Shown here piece after piece: positions 10,627 to 22,813 of a stretch of 64,000 bases of DNA. The DNA is from Sambucus nigra (taxonomy: Eukaryota > Streptophyta > Magnoliopsida > Dipsacales > Adoxaceae). The notes under the pieces were generated by a model. The model saw only the letters and a list, made by a program, of their open reading frames with translations. It searched no databases and was not told where the DNA came from. The DNA is taken from contig OX422216.1 in assembly GCA_949130495.1 (NCBI GenBank), positions 98,835,967 through 98,899,966 on the forward strand, in the 5' to 3' direction. Made by a program: the position numbers and the translations under genes. Every line of letters begins with the position of its first letter. The stretch's first letter is position 1.

Positions 10627-12758
10627 ATAAAAAGGAACTAAAAAGTTAAAATAAAGAAAACTAATAAGCATGGTATTCGATTAGCTACTACTATGCATGC
10701 ATGCCGATGCTTTGGTGATAATTGTCATTGGGTAATAGTGCTTATGGTAGGGTCATTTTGGAGTTCCAATATTTTATTTATATTTCTAATAAATAAAGGA
10801 TTAAAAGTATTCAAGTAATATTGCGGTTTGATGAAAGAAGATGTCGGGAAACCCAATGTGCTTAGAGACGAAGGAATGGTGAAATCTATTATACAAAGAT
10901 CTAATGTTAACTCCAACATAGTCAACATTTAACAAAGTTAAAAGACATAGTAAATCCCCAAAATATCCCCAAACAAAGCAATTATATATGTACGGTTGTG
11001 AAGCCTTCTCTGGGACCTTCATCCCTCTCTTAAATCCACATGTAACAATACAAACAATAAACTCAAACTATGAATTGCATTAAATTTTAACTTAGAAATA
11101 GTAAACAAAAATCTACATTAGGATGAGATGGATACATCCATAGCTTTTGAGGAAAAATGCATAACCAAACATTCAAACAAACCTTTCATTTCTGAACATG
11201 GATGGGAAAAAAAATAAAAAGATTTATTTTTGAACATGCATAATTTATAGAAAAGTAGGTGGAAAATAAATAAAAAAAAGTAACTAAAATTTGAAGATAT
11301 ATTACTTATTATACACATTCCCATCAATCATTTGGAACATCTAGTCATGTGAGAAATAAAAATCAAATTTAGGAAGAAAAATCAAAGTACATGTATAGAT
11401 AATAAGATATGCCGAGAAAAATTAAAGTACCTGCAAAAATCAAAGTACCTATACAAAGAAAAATCAAAGTAGTTGCACAAAAGAAAAGAGAGGAAACTAA
11501 ATTATTATATGTTGCTAACTAATATGGAGAAAATATTAAGAACTATAGATTATTACACAAGTAAAGACCAATAATTACGACACTACCATTTTTTCAAACG
11601 GATTCAAAAAAAGAAAAAGAAAAATTTACAGGGCGAGAGAAAGAATACCTTCGAATGTAAAACATGAGTGAACTTAAAATACGCCATAACGGTAAAAATT
11701 GGAATAGGGGATATCACTTTACTCCCACATTAATGATCAAACACACCCATATGAGTCCCACAATATTTAGAATAGAACCTTCATTGTAACACATAAATAA
11801 ATAAATAAACAAATAAACCCTCCAAAACACAATATTTAGGTTATAATCACATTGGGATATCAAACATCAACATGCTAAGATGTACATATAGAATCAGTGA
11901 AAACATACTAAATTTAAATCATCCTAATAATGGATAAGTAAATATTTTTTCTAGCCTCCTAAAAATAAAGAAATATCTAAAAAAGAATCTCAAATGCTAT
12001 ATTCAAACTATTATCATTATCAGTTTGCACCAACTTAAGGATGCTGCACTTATATTCAATGTTATAACTAATATATAGAACAAAACACTATATCATGTAT
12101 GGGAGTAAACATGCTTGCAACAAAATAAATGGACAAAAGTTTTCATATCTCCCATGCCTAGTCAAAATACAGGTTTATTTTTATTTCAAATTGGGTAATG
12201 TGAACACAAAATAAATATTTAAAAATTGAAAACAGAAAAAATGCATTCATAATAGACCAAAGAAAATAACATAAAACACCCAATTGACATTTTGTCAAAC
12301 ACCTATCATAGGATAAAACAATATAAGAGTTAATGGGAATTTGTCAAACCCATAAACTACATTGTTACTAACTATGAAAACTAGAATCTTGTGTTAGGTA
12401 TTTTCTCAAACACCTAGACCGAAACTAAAAGAAATTGTAAAATATACCTAAGATCGTACTAAAAGTCACTCAAAAAATTATACCATGTCACTAGGTTCGA
12501 GAGGCTCTCCTTTTTGAATCATTGTCCACCAAAACACCTTTCATGGGATTATTTTTTGTAAAACAATGTCATTCATACATGTTTAAGTGCGTGGAAATCA
12601 ATGATAAGTTTTATAAATGTAAACATTTAAAGATAACATGGTATCAAATCGCTAAAAGGTTTCTCGAAAAAATCAATTGGTCATTTTGTTAAGCACTTGG
12701 AATTCAACAGGCAAAAAAAATACCTTAAGGGCACTTTGTATCACCAAAAGAGAGTACT

Positions 12759-12760
<2 letters not shown>
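10627..12760. other. Non-coding AT-rich DNA
   Basis: No gene supported. 11366-11480 holds four loose repeats of AAAATCAAAGTACCTG. The rest is unassigned. Confidence 0.45.

Positions 12761-12801
<41 letters not shown>
12761..12801. repeat. (AG)20 microsatellite
   Basis: Uninterrupted AG dinucleotides in a purine-rich stretch that runs on to about 12960. Confidence 0.95.
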
Positions 12802-12804
<3 letters not shown>

Positions 12805-13007
12805 GTATTCCGGTAAGAGGAAAAGAGGGTCTCAAGTGTATAATTTTCTATTTTAACCATATTCTTAAATTTTGGGTAAGAGGGGGAAAGGAAATCAAGT
12901 CTACAAAAAGAGGGAGAAATGAAATATTAAAGGGACAAAAGAGGAAAAAGGGGGTCTTTTAATCTCCACCCTTCATTTCTTGCATTGGTAGCTTTAATCT
13001 GGACCCT

Positions 13008-13011
<4 letters not shown>

Positions 13012-13039
<28 letters not shown>
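13012..13039. repeat. (TA)14 microsatellite at the E2 border
   Basis: Uninterrupted TA dinucleotides ending 16 bp before the first base of the E2 left LTR. It may have arisen at the integration edge. Confidence 0.9.
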
Positions 13040-13043
<4 letters not shown>

Positions 13044-13055
13044 GAATAATAAAAA

Positions 13056-14755
13056 TGGTAATTCCATAAGACCTATACCGAACTCGGACTCCTCATAAAG
13101 ATTGTCGGGCTTGAAACAAGGAACGTCTGAATTCGAGCAACGCGTCAATTTGATCTCAAACTAACAAGTTATGAACTGTCAGTTTTTGAAACTAAAAAAA
13201 ACTCAAAAGTCAAAGATTTGGGTCAATTCCAAAGTTAAACCTTATAACCTGAACTCTGATGAAAATTTCTTTTCCTCGAATCGAGGAACACATCGGTTCA
13301 AGCGACGAATGAATTCGGATCAAACGAAGAAGTTACGAAGTGTTGGGGTTTGATTTGTAATTATAGAAACTTTATTTAATCGGGAGTTATATATTTTCGG
13401 TGGCAGTATTATTATCGAAGGAGTGGTTGGTTTATTGGTTAAGGTTGGGAAAGAGGGGGAGACCTGGGTTCGAGTCTCACCCCTCCAACGCATTTTAAAG
13501 CACCTTGTCACCACGCAACATGGCACTAGTGCCTTATCATCCACCGTCTCAACCCCAGTCCGCAGTGCGTGAAGGCCAATTGCCCAGGGAATCAGCACGC
13601 ACCATGCGCGCATGATACTAAGCTTGCTCCCATGAGTTTTTCATCCTTTTTTATGCGTTTTGCTTCTTTTTGTCCACAGGTCATTAATTTCGTGATTCCC
13701 ATACACCTAGCTGGCTTCCAACGACCCTTAATCCCACTTTATTCCTTTTACCCATTCCCATCATCTTTAATTATTTTCCCACCTCATCCCCATAAGATAT
13801 CCCCCACTTCAATAAGGAATTAAATAAGGTCTAATGATAAGAAACCCCCATGCCCATCTGCTTTATTCCTTTTGTTTATTCCATGCCTACATAAATTCTT
13901 CTCCTATAAATTCGATATTCAGGATCAAGCATACATCATCCGTCGATACGCATCTCAAATCTTGTAGTGTAGAGTAGATTAGTCCCTATTTTAATTTATT
14001 TTTTTAGTTTGTAATATAATTCTAGTTCTTAATAAATTGTATTGTTAATTAATTTATTTGTTTTTTATAATTAGTTTAAATGTTTTCAAACATTAGTTAA
14101 TTATTTTATAAAAATTATTTTCTTTCTTTAAAATTATCTCCACCCATATACTGTTTTATTTAATTAATTAAACATATTTTTTAGATAATTGAATTAGGCT
14201 GAGATTAATGAACTCACATTGGGTATATAGTTACTTCGTTATGGTATGATAGAACAAACTTGTTTTAACGGGTTAATTGTTCCCATTTTTATACCTAGGA
14301 ACCTTAATGGGGTATATCATGTATGCACCATATTTAGTATCTTGTATGTGTAGTTTGGGGAATATTGTTGATCCAAACTCGTATTTAGACCTTTATGAAA
14401 ATTTAGGGAGTGAAACTTTGAGTTTAAATAATTATTTAAATGAGTATTAATTATAGTTAAAATTTGTCTAACCATGCAACTCTTTATGCTATGCATTTTG
14501 AGGTGAGGGATTTAATTCTCAGCCTATACTTTTCATATTTGTCAACTAATTTAGTTTAAATATTTTTCTAGATTAATTTTAGTATAAAACATTTAAAAAA
14601 CTAAAAATAATCTTTTACACTTTATTTTATAAAGTAATAAATCAGTTAAATTCTAAACGACATTCTATGTGGATTCCATACCCTACGTATCATTATACTT
14701 ATAAAACAAGTGTAGTAATTGTTTATGTTTTTACTTTGAGGTGGCAAACTAACCA
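13056..14755 (+). repeat. E2 left LTR (5' LTR)
   Basis: 1.7 kb. It aligns with 19129-20934 through shared blocks such as AACACATCGGTTCAA and GTGTAGTAATTGTTTA near the end. CTATAAATTC near 13907 is the likely TATA box. Confidence 0.75.
13420..13490 (+). promoter_or_regulatory. tRNA-like Pol III A/B-box segment in E2 left LTR
   Basis: GGTTCGAGTC (13467-13476) matches the B-box consensus. TGGTTTATTGGTTAAGG about 30 bp upstream resembles an A box. The right LTR has the same pair. This could be a SINE captured before E2 last moved, or a chance match kept by LTR identity. Confidence 0.4.
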
Positions 14756-14999
14756 AAAATGGCATCATTATCGAGGGGCATCTTACTTTGAAATATAATT
14801 GATTTACATCTTTGTGCCCGAACATGCCTTTAATCTAAATGGCACCGACGTCGGGGAGCGTTTTGCTTTAAAATATAATTGATTTATAGCTTTGTACCCG
14901 ACAATGCCCTTGGTCAAAATGGCATCGTTAATGGGGAATGTTTTGTTTTAAAATTTAATTTATTTATTATTTTTTACATATTTTTGTATATTTTTTATT
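14756..14999 (+). repeat. Triplicated primer-site unit, period 80 bp
   Basis: Three tandem units each start AAATGGCA(T/C)C. The TGG of the primer site lies at 14760, 14840 and 14920, exactly 80 bp apart. The middle copy, TGGCACCGACGTCGGGGA, is closest to a tRNA-Asp site. Each unit continues with TTTTGCTTTAAAATATAATT or a close variant. Confidence 0.85.
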
Positions 15000-15104
15000 T
15001 TTTAAGTACTATAACCATTGTGATCCAAGAAACAAATAAAAAAAGGAAAAAAATTTGAAGTACACGTACTTGGAAAATTATCGAAAAGCAAACTTTTTGT
15101 AAAT

Positions 15105-16182
15105 ATGTCTTCATTTAATTCTTTCGATGGTAATAATAATTTTGATAATGGTTTGCAATTTTATTATAATAATAATTTCAAACTATTATAATAATAATTT
15201 TATAAATTTTTATAATGAAAAATTTGCTACTAATTACAATAAAGACGTTCCAATTCCTGGTAATGAAGAATTTTTCCCAAAATCGATGTCTTTTGGTTAT
15301 TACTTGCGAATTCAGCAAAATACTATAATTGAACATCATTCTTGTGAAACTTTAAAAGGGAATGTTTTGAACCATATGACGAATCTAAGGATTCTGATCA
15401 AATATTGACCTCTATGGAACAAAACATGTCCCTAATGACCCAAGACTTAAAGGAAATGAAAGTTTCCCCTCGCGGAGTTGCTTCCAATCTTTGAAATATT
15501 AAAAATAATGACGTTATTAAATTAGAGGCGCCTTTAAATGAATTGAACTCTTTTTCATAAATATTACTAATTTGAAAATATTTATTGCATTTCAATCATT
15601 TTTAGAAGATCAATTTACTAAAAGTGACTCTAATTCTTGTGAAATTCAACCCACACTTAATGACTTTATAGAAATTAAATTTCTTTCTTCACCATTTTTT
15701 CCAACCATTATCGAACCATTAGAACCACCATAAGAATCGGATCAAAGTTTTGATGATTGTGATCCCATTCTTAATGATTATTACTCACTTGAAATGTTTT
15801 CTATTATGGGAATTTTTCCAACATGTGGCCTACCTCCCATTAAAATTAAAAAAAATCTGGAGAAAATCATGTTGATTTTCTTAGAATTAATTTGATTTCA
15901 CAACCAAGATACACAGCACATATTCATCTCGATTGTACCTATTCTGTTTATCCAAACCACCCATCACCTAAAAAAATATTTATTCAAAAAATTGTCATGG
16001 TTCATTTTTTTTCCCCGAAAGCTTGCCCCCATTACACAAACGAAATTTTTAACTTTCGAGAGGCATGAAATCTTGTCGGAGTCCACTATTGATCCCATAA
16101 AATCAACATGGTTATCGGTGGAACCTCAAACATTTCACCTTCTATTTTATGGTAAATTAGTGGCTAATATTTTTATTTGTTC
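15105..16182 (+). pseudogene. E2 remnant of the protein shared with E1
   Basis: The ATG at 15105 opens MSSFNSFDGNNNFDNGLQFY, similar in character to E1's MSYSNSFGNHYYN. Shifting frames then show PKSMSFGYYLRIQQNTIIE (about 15280-15340), acidic linkers, and WLSVEPQTFHLLFYGKL near 16110-16155. Several stops and frameshifts separate these pieces. The order of motifs is the same as in E1. Function unknown. Confidence 0.5.
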
Positions 16183-16236
16183 ATATTTTATATTAAAAAA
16201 GCTATTTGTTTTTCTTGGTTCTAACATTCTTTGTAT

Positions 16237-17330
16237 GATCATCATCATCATCATCCTTGCCTTAATCCCATCATATGGGGTCAGCCACATGGATTCTCCT
16301 TTTCCATTCTAATCTATCATATGCATTATTATCATTCAAGTTTAATTCCTTAAGTTCTCTCCTAATAATTTCCTCCCACGATAGCTTAGGGAGACTACTT
16401 TTTCTTTTACCCTCTATTTTCAACAATCTTTCTCTTATTTTAGGGGCATCTACTGGTCTATGCAACACATGACCGTACCACCTAATTCTAATTTCTCTTA
16501 ATTTATCGCTAATGGAAGTTGCTCCTAACTTTTCTTTCACGTATTGGTTTTTAATTTTGTCCTTTCTAGTATTTCCTATCATCCACCGGAGCATCCTCAT
16601 AACACTAACATGTAGACTTTGTTCATGTTTTTCTTTAACTCTCGACACTCCGCTCCAAACAGAGTCGCTGGCCTAACAACTATTCTATAAATTTTTCCTT
16701 TTAATTTATTAGTTATCCTCTTATCGCGCAATACCCCACTCGCTTGTCTCCATTTCATCAAACCGGTTGATATTCTACTCGTAACATCTTCATCAATATC
16801 CCCATTACTTTGTAACTTTGAGCCTAGATAATGAAATTTATTAGTTTATTTTATCAGTTTTTCTTTAATATTTAACATTATGTTATTCGATGCCTCATTG
16901 TTAAATTTACATGCCATTTAATTTCTACTGATTCTTAAACCCTTAGATTCCAAGGCTTTTCTCCAAGTATCTACTCTCATCGCTAAGCTTCTTTTTTTTT
17001 GAAGTATCTACTAAAATTATATCATCCGCAAACAACATACACCATGGGATATCTTCTTGTATGTCCTTAGTAACTTCATTCAAGACTATGGCAAATAAAT
17101 AAGGACTTAAGGTCGATCCTTGATGTAAACCCATTTTAACTATAAAGTCATTAGTTTATCCACATATAGTCCTTACTCTAGTCTTTGTGTTATCATACAT
17201 ATCTTCAACTCTTTAAAGCCCGCCAAACTATATCCCTAGGTACTCTATCATAAGAATTTTCTAGATCTATAAAGACCATATATAATTTTACTTAATATCC
17301 GGAGATCGTTCCATATTGGATAATATCACT
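16237..17330 (-). mobile_element. 5'-truncated RTE-type LINE, inserted in E2
   Basis: The minus strand encodes parts of a non-LTR reverse transcriptase: GLHQGSTLSPYLFAIVLNE and then MLFADDIILVD, with the FADD catalytic motif (16943-17134). Downstream come RWMIGNTRKDKIKNQ and the typical RIRWYGHVLHRPVDAP...WEEIIRRELK...RLEWKRRI tail (16271-16648). Traces of the upstream Asp-Arg-Val-Pro-Arg motif lie near 17240. Frameshifts and stops make it inactive. The 3' end is a short GATGATGAT run (16237-16255), typical of the microsatellite tails of RTE elements. The endonuclease and 5' half are missing. Confidence 0.85.
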
Positions 17331-19118
17331 CTATCACTTAAATTGAATATTGTTCTTAAGTAACATTGAGGACAACGTAACATTTTAATTAGAGGGTATC
17401 ATCATGTATATGCATAAATCATATTCATTTTCTATTATTACATGTTATCACCAAGAGTGTATATATCTATAAATAAAATTAAAATACTAAAAAAATAAAA
17501 TCAAAATTTCAAAAAATCAAAAATATTTTCTTTCTTTCTTCTTTTTGGCTTTTTGCCTAAGTTTTTATTTGTTTCGAAGATTTAACTCTCTAGTTACATC
17601 ATTTTTTTAACCAAAAAATATCTAAAAATTTACTTGCCTAAATAGCACTTTAGTCCATTTACCATCATCATTATGCTTTATTAATTCATATGATTCATGA
17701 ATTGACACCTTATGCACAACACTAATATTACTCGCGTAATTGTCAAAAGCTAAATGACTAGATAAATTTACAGGTGCATAAGTATACTTACCATGTGAAC
17801 TTTGTGTTCTCTTTCCTTTCTAAGTGATGTACATAGTTATTCATTATTCTTTTGATATTCTTGTTTTGACTAAAGGGTGGTGATATGATCTTTTGACAAA
17901 ATTGAATTTTAAAAATCATGTACTTACCCACCTCTTTTGATCAAGGCAATTCACATTCATCATTACATCCATGTCACTAACACCTTGAAAATTGATTAAA
18001 AAAGAAATGCAAAGCAAAATAGAGACTGGACAAACACAAAAGAAGAGAGGAAAAGAAACGAAAAATATAAATATGGAATTAAAAAAAAACAAAGAAAAGA
18101 AAAATAAATAACTCTTCAAGTTCACCCTTTTTCAAATAAATATTATTTTAATGTGTTGATTTTTATTATCCATGAATACATTTTCCATCCAGAAAATTTC
18201 TTAAAATGAACTCTGGGGTTAACATGATTTTTCACATTAAAATAGATTACACTTTCACATCCTTTTGAAAACAATATCTTATCATGAGATTACATATTTA
18301 TCATTTTATATAAACATTTTTCATCAGTGACATGTGCAAGTCTTTGCTTCCAATTACATTTACTCTTTATGCCTACATATCTCGAGTGACTTACACCAAT
18401 TCGGAGTGTCTTCATTTTTTGAGTGCAATCTTTGGCGAAGAATGAACTAGTACGCTTCATTATTAACATTGAATCATTACATACTGAAAATAATATCACT
18501 TGTAAATTTTGTGTCGCACACCACGCACTTACTCAATATATGAATATCATGAATTTATTTAACATAATAATTATAGTAAATAAACTATTGGAGAAATATC
18601 CTGGTCATTGTTATTTTCTTATTAAATTCTTATAATGTATTTGATCTTCGTATTAAAAGAATGGGAAACTATTTGAGAAAAAATTGATGTTTGTGAGTAT
18701 TATCATTGTAAACTCTCACGAGACAAAACTCGTACACTAAGGTAACCTAGGCGTTTAACTTCTTGTTTTATAAGCTAAATGCACCCATGCATATCGTGAA
18801 AGTGAATCTCTATCCTTTTTCATAGTTCATGAATAAAATAATGAATTTGACACGAATAAATCTTTTACTATGTCGTTGGGGACTAGCAACATGTTATTTA
18901 GGGATATAATAACTATCAAATATATTTTATTACCTTTTTCTATATAATATTGCAGTCCCAAGCTCGTTAAATCAAACGTATAACACTCATTTATTATATA
19001 ACCTTGATATTCATTATTAATCACTTTTGCAAGGTTTATTTTAGTATTTACAGGAATTTAAAGATAATGGTGAAATCTGAAAGCGTTCTAAGCAACGAAA
19101 TATTCATAAATGTACCGT
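17331..19118 (+). other. E2 3' interior, non-coding
   Basis: 17364-17400 carries CATTGAGGACAAC followed by AATTAGAGGG, the counterpart of E1 6156-6196. The rest is AT-rich with no protein supported. Confidence 0.5.
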
Positions 19119-19128
19119 CGGGGGAAAA
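19119..19128 (+). other. E2 polypurine tract
   Basis: The purine run GGGGGAAAA lies directly before the right LTR start TGGTAATTCC. Confidence 0.65.
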
Positions 19129-20934
19129 TGGTAATTCCTTAATGATAGTAGAAAACTCGAACTCTTTGCGAAGATTGTTGGCTTCGAAGCAATGAATGTC
19201 TGCGTTCAAATGGTGCATCAATTCGATCTCCAACAAAGAAATTATGAAGATTCAAAGTTTGAAATCGAAAAAAGTTAAAAGCCAATGCTTCGGGTTAACA
19301 CAAAAGTGAAACCTTATAACCCGGACTCGGTTGAAAATTTGTTAACTTGAAATGGGGAACACATCGGTTCAATCACGTGTGTGAATCCGAGGTCAATCGA
19401 GGAAGTTACAAAAGTTTAATGGAACTGAGTTAAATGAAAGGTTATATATTAGTGGTGGTGTAACTTAAAATGAATGTGTAGTTGGCATGTTGGCCAGTGA
19501 GGGGAATCGAGGGTTCAAATCATCCCTCCCCACTTCCATTTTTTAAAAAAAAAGGAAGTAAAAATAGCCTGCGTAGTGGGCAGAGCTTGTTCCCTTACGA
19601 CCATACACGCACCACATGACGCACGATCAACCAACCCCTGAGTAACTCCCTTGCACGATGCACGACCCATATTTGCCACAGCGCGCGATGCGCGCAGTTT
19701 TGGCACCAGCAGCCTTCACCCTTTACGAGCTGATATATTCCCATCTACTTTATTTAATCCTCTCGTGTGTTTTAAATACAAACGAAAGGTCCACCAAACA
19801 TCTTCTGTTCCTTCTATTTTCACATGCCTCTTTTCTTCTCACAATAGAGTTTCGCCACTTTCCCATATGCTTTCTTCAAATAAAAGATTAAAAAATGTTA
19901 CAACCCAGGATTTCCATGTGCATCATCATCTCCCACATCGGCTTAAATAATGGAAAATTCGAGATTCTTTTAAAAAGAAAGCATAACACCTTTTAGATTT
20001 TAGGGAGTGTTTTGCTCCATTTTTCCACTATCCACCAGGAGTCCCATTTTTATAATCTCACCAAAAGGTTTTATAGTTCTCATTTTACCCCCAACCAACA
20101 TTTTGTACACCTATAAAAAGGACGACACCATTCATAGCCAAACATCTGATATTTAGTAATTAGAGTAGTTTAGTCCCATTTTTACTTCATTTGTTTATAG
20201 TTTGCAATATAATTTAAGTTTTTAATAAATTTCTCAATTAATTAGTTTTTCTTTCAAAAATTAGATTAAATGCTTTAAAAAATAGTTCACTCGCGTTAAA
20301 AATTGGTTTCTTGCTTTAAAATTTATTTCTTTCATAAAGTGTTTTATTTAATTAATTAAAAATATTTTTTAGTTAATTAAATTAGGTTGATATTAATGAA
20401 CTCATTTTGGGTATGTGGTGGCTTTGCTATTGTATGATGGAAGATGACGTGTTTTGATGGGTTAATTATTCTCGTTTTCATACATAGGGACCTTAATGGC
20501 GCATATCATATATAGACTATATTTGCAGCCTCGCGTGTGTAATTTTGGGAATATTGTTAATGCCAAACTCGTAATTAAACTTTTATGAAAATTTAGGGAG
20601 TGATACTTTGGATTTAAATAATTTTTTAAATGAGTATTAATCGTATTTTAAACTTGTTTAACCATGTAACCATTTATGCTATGTATTCCAAGGTGAGGGA
20701 TTTAATTCTCGACCTATAGTTTTCATATTTGTCAATTAATTTAGTTTAAATAACTAACTAGTATAAAACCTTTTAAAAAACTAAAAAATATATTTTACAC
20801 TTTTTTTGTAAAGTAATAAATCAATTAAATTTTAAATAACGTTCTCTGTGGATTCGATACCCTATGCACCCCTATACTTATAAAACAAGTGTAGTAATTG
20901 TTTAGGTTTTTGAATTGAGGTGGTAAACCAACCA
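19129..20934 (+). repeat. E2 right LTR (3' LTR)
   Basis: 1.8 kb diverged copy of 13056-14755. It keeps the tRNA-like segment (GGTTCAAATC at 19512-19521, TTGGCATGTTGG upstream) and CTATAAAAAG near 20112 as the likely TATA box. Confidence 0.75.
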
Positions 20935-20979
20935 GCGACAATGTCTTTACACAACCACTCGATTTTCACTTAATTAACA

Positions 20980-21078
20980 AACAACTCAAATTTTAACGTA
21001 TGACACAAACAAGTTTTGTCCAAACGGAATTAAACCAATATATATACAAATTGACTGGACGGGAAATTTTTCCTTACA
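20980..21078 (-). repeat. LTR-A0, edge fragment
   Basis: ACAACTCAAATTTTAACGTATGA through TTTTTCCTTACA matches the right ends of LTR-A1 and LTR-A3. The rest of this LTR is missing, apparently cut off near the E2 right border. Confidence 0.6.
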
Positions 21079-21517
21079 AATCTCCCCCCTCGGCTGTTTT
21101 GGTACAAAACTCAAAAATAAAACCTATTGGGACTTTAAGATCACTAAGACTCAATCCCAACCCCAAAAGAAAAATGTACGAATGCTTAACAGGCACAAAC
21201 ATCGAGTGTATTTTCTCTTGTGGAACTTTATCACATTGATGTTAAACCTGCATACTTAGCACACCTTTCAAATGCAAAAAGAATATATAACGATATATAA
21301 AATTCCTATTAAATACCCTCCCTCTTTGTCTAGTAAACTCCACCTAAGGTAAGACGTCTCCCCTAAAGTAAAAATTTATCCCCATGAGTTAAAGAGTTAG
21401 ATACCATTTCTCCTCCTTTTTTTAGGAAAAGACAAAGATAAAGGTGCACATTATAAAAAACGTCTCCCCCTAAATGAAATACATGTAAACATAAAGTAAG
21501 ACAGTTATATCATGCGA
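21079..21517 (-). mobile_element. Array A internal fragment (3' UTR part)
   Basis: Homologous to 22814-23290: the same GGGGGGAGATTTGT purine tract next to the LTR, and the same AGGAGGAGAAATGGT and GACAAAG blocks (minus-strand reading). It stops exactly at the LTR-A1 edge; the rest of this internal region is missing. Confidence 0.65.
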
Positions 21518-22813
21518 TGTGAGAAAGATAGGGGATATACGGAGTGGTCACAACAAAAGCCAATTTTTAATTTTTTTCAAATTAAATATTAAACTTAAAT
21601 AGAATTAACCCAAATAACACTTCGCACCAATTTTAAACCGATTTTTGTATTAAAATAAATTAATCAGTTTATCTTTATCCTAAACCATGCATCTAGGTGA
21701 TAGCGGGATAAAATAGATCCATCCACACAATGTGTTGATGTACGAATAAAACTCACAACAAGAAAAATATCGGTCGGCCCAGCCTTATAAATAAACTATG
21801 ATGAGGAATTACAAAAGTTGAGAGATGACTTACGCAGTGACTCGATGCCCTCACAAGCCTTAGTGCGCCTTCGATCTTCAACCTCTCCTCTACAGCGACA
21901 CGCAAGAATCCACCCATGCAATGTTAACGTGTAAGTCCACAAACGTCTTAGTGTCCATCGATAAGGCTCAACAACTATCTATGGATTTGGAACACAGACG
22001 CATCACTTCTTCATCGCAACACCACACCATGAAGTCCACCTGTGTAAACAATAAACATGGAATCCGTCATATGAAATGTACTTAATATAGATGATGATGA
22101 TGACTAAAAACTTCTTGGTGACCACAAATTAGATATCTCAAACTAATGTAAATATTGAAACTTGGATCTCAAAGATTTTGGTTGAAACTAGGGTTTGGAG
22201 GCTTTTGATTTCTAATAAGAAAGTGATTTTCTCCAAAATTCTCAACTTAAAAGGTTCCTAGTATGCCTATTTATGAAGAAATGATTTTCAAGCCGGTGGA
22301 ATCTGGTTTGAACAAAATAGAATATCTCATTTGAACCAAAACCAAACTCGTTCGAACCAATTTTTAACAAGCTTCGAATGATATTTATTCTGTCAAAAGA
22401 GAAATCTCATTCAATGTTTGTTTGAGGATTGTTTGAATGAAAAACTACATCTCGTTCGAACGAAGACTATAAAGTTGCTTGAACAACTTTGTTCAAAAAT
22501 TAAATTTTTCTTTAAACAAAATTTTACAAAAATAGCCTTAAACATATAAAAGACACACCCATTGATATCCAGGAATCAAACTAAAGTGCATCCATATGTT
22601 CTTGAAATTCCTCGGATGTTAAAGACAAAAGTGGCACTAAATATGGCATGATGATATAGTCCCTAAAACTTTGTCTCTACATCTTCCATCAAACACGTCA
22701 TAGACTTGAAAGGTCAACAACTCAAGTCCTAACATATGATTTAAAGGTTTTGAACAGACATATAATAAGCTAAAATAAATACAAATTGACTCTATCAAAA
22801 ATTTGTCTTTACA
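21518..22813 (-). repeat. LTR-A1 (3' LTR of the gag-bearing unit)
   Basis: 1.3 kb. It aligns with LTR-A2 from TGTGAGAAAGATAGGGG onwards. It has a minus-strand ATAAATAGGCAT-type TATA near 22266 and repeated TTCGAA-centred motifs (22298-22500) upstream of it. Confidence 0.75.

Larger units (their letters stand above)
13056..20934 (+). mobile_element. E2: old non-autonomous LTR retrotransposon related to E1
   Basis: The LTRs (13056-14755 and 19129-20934) both start TGGTAATTCC and end AACCA, and are clearly diverged. A tRNA-Asp-like primer site starts 4 nt after the left LTR, and the purine tract GTCGGGGGAAAA precedes the right one, which fixes plus orientation. The interior has decayed pieces of the same protein as E1 but no pol, and it carries a LINE fragment on the opposite strand. 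Flanks (aaaaa and gcgac) do not match as a target duplication, so one edge may be rearranged. Confidence 0.75.

Noticed and set aside
10801..11022. Minus-strand 73-residue frame beginning MKVPEKASQP
   Set aside because: No recognisable domain, no homologue in the window, no regulatory context; too short to support.
13467..13478. A genuine tRNA gene in the E2 LTRs
   Set aside because: B and A box-like sequences are present but no cloverleaf with acceptor and anticodon stems can be drawn.
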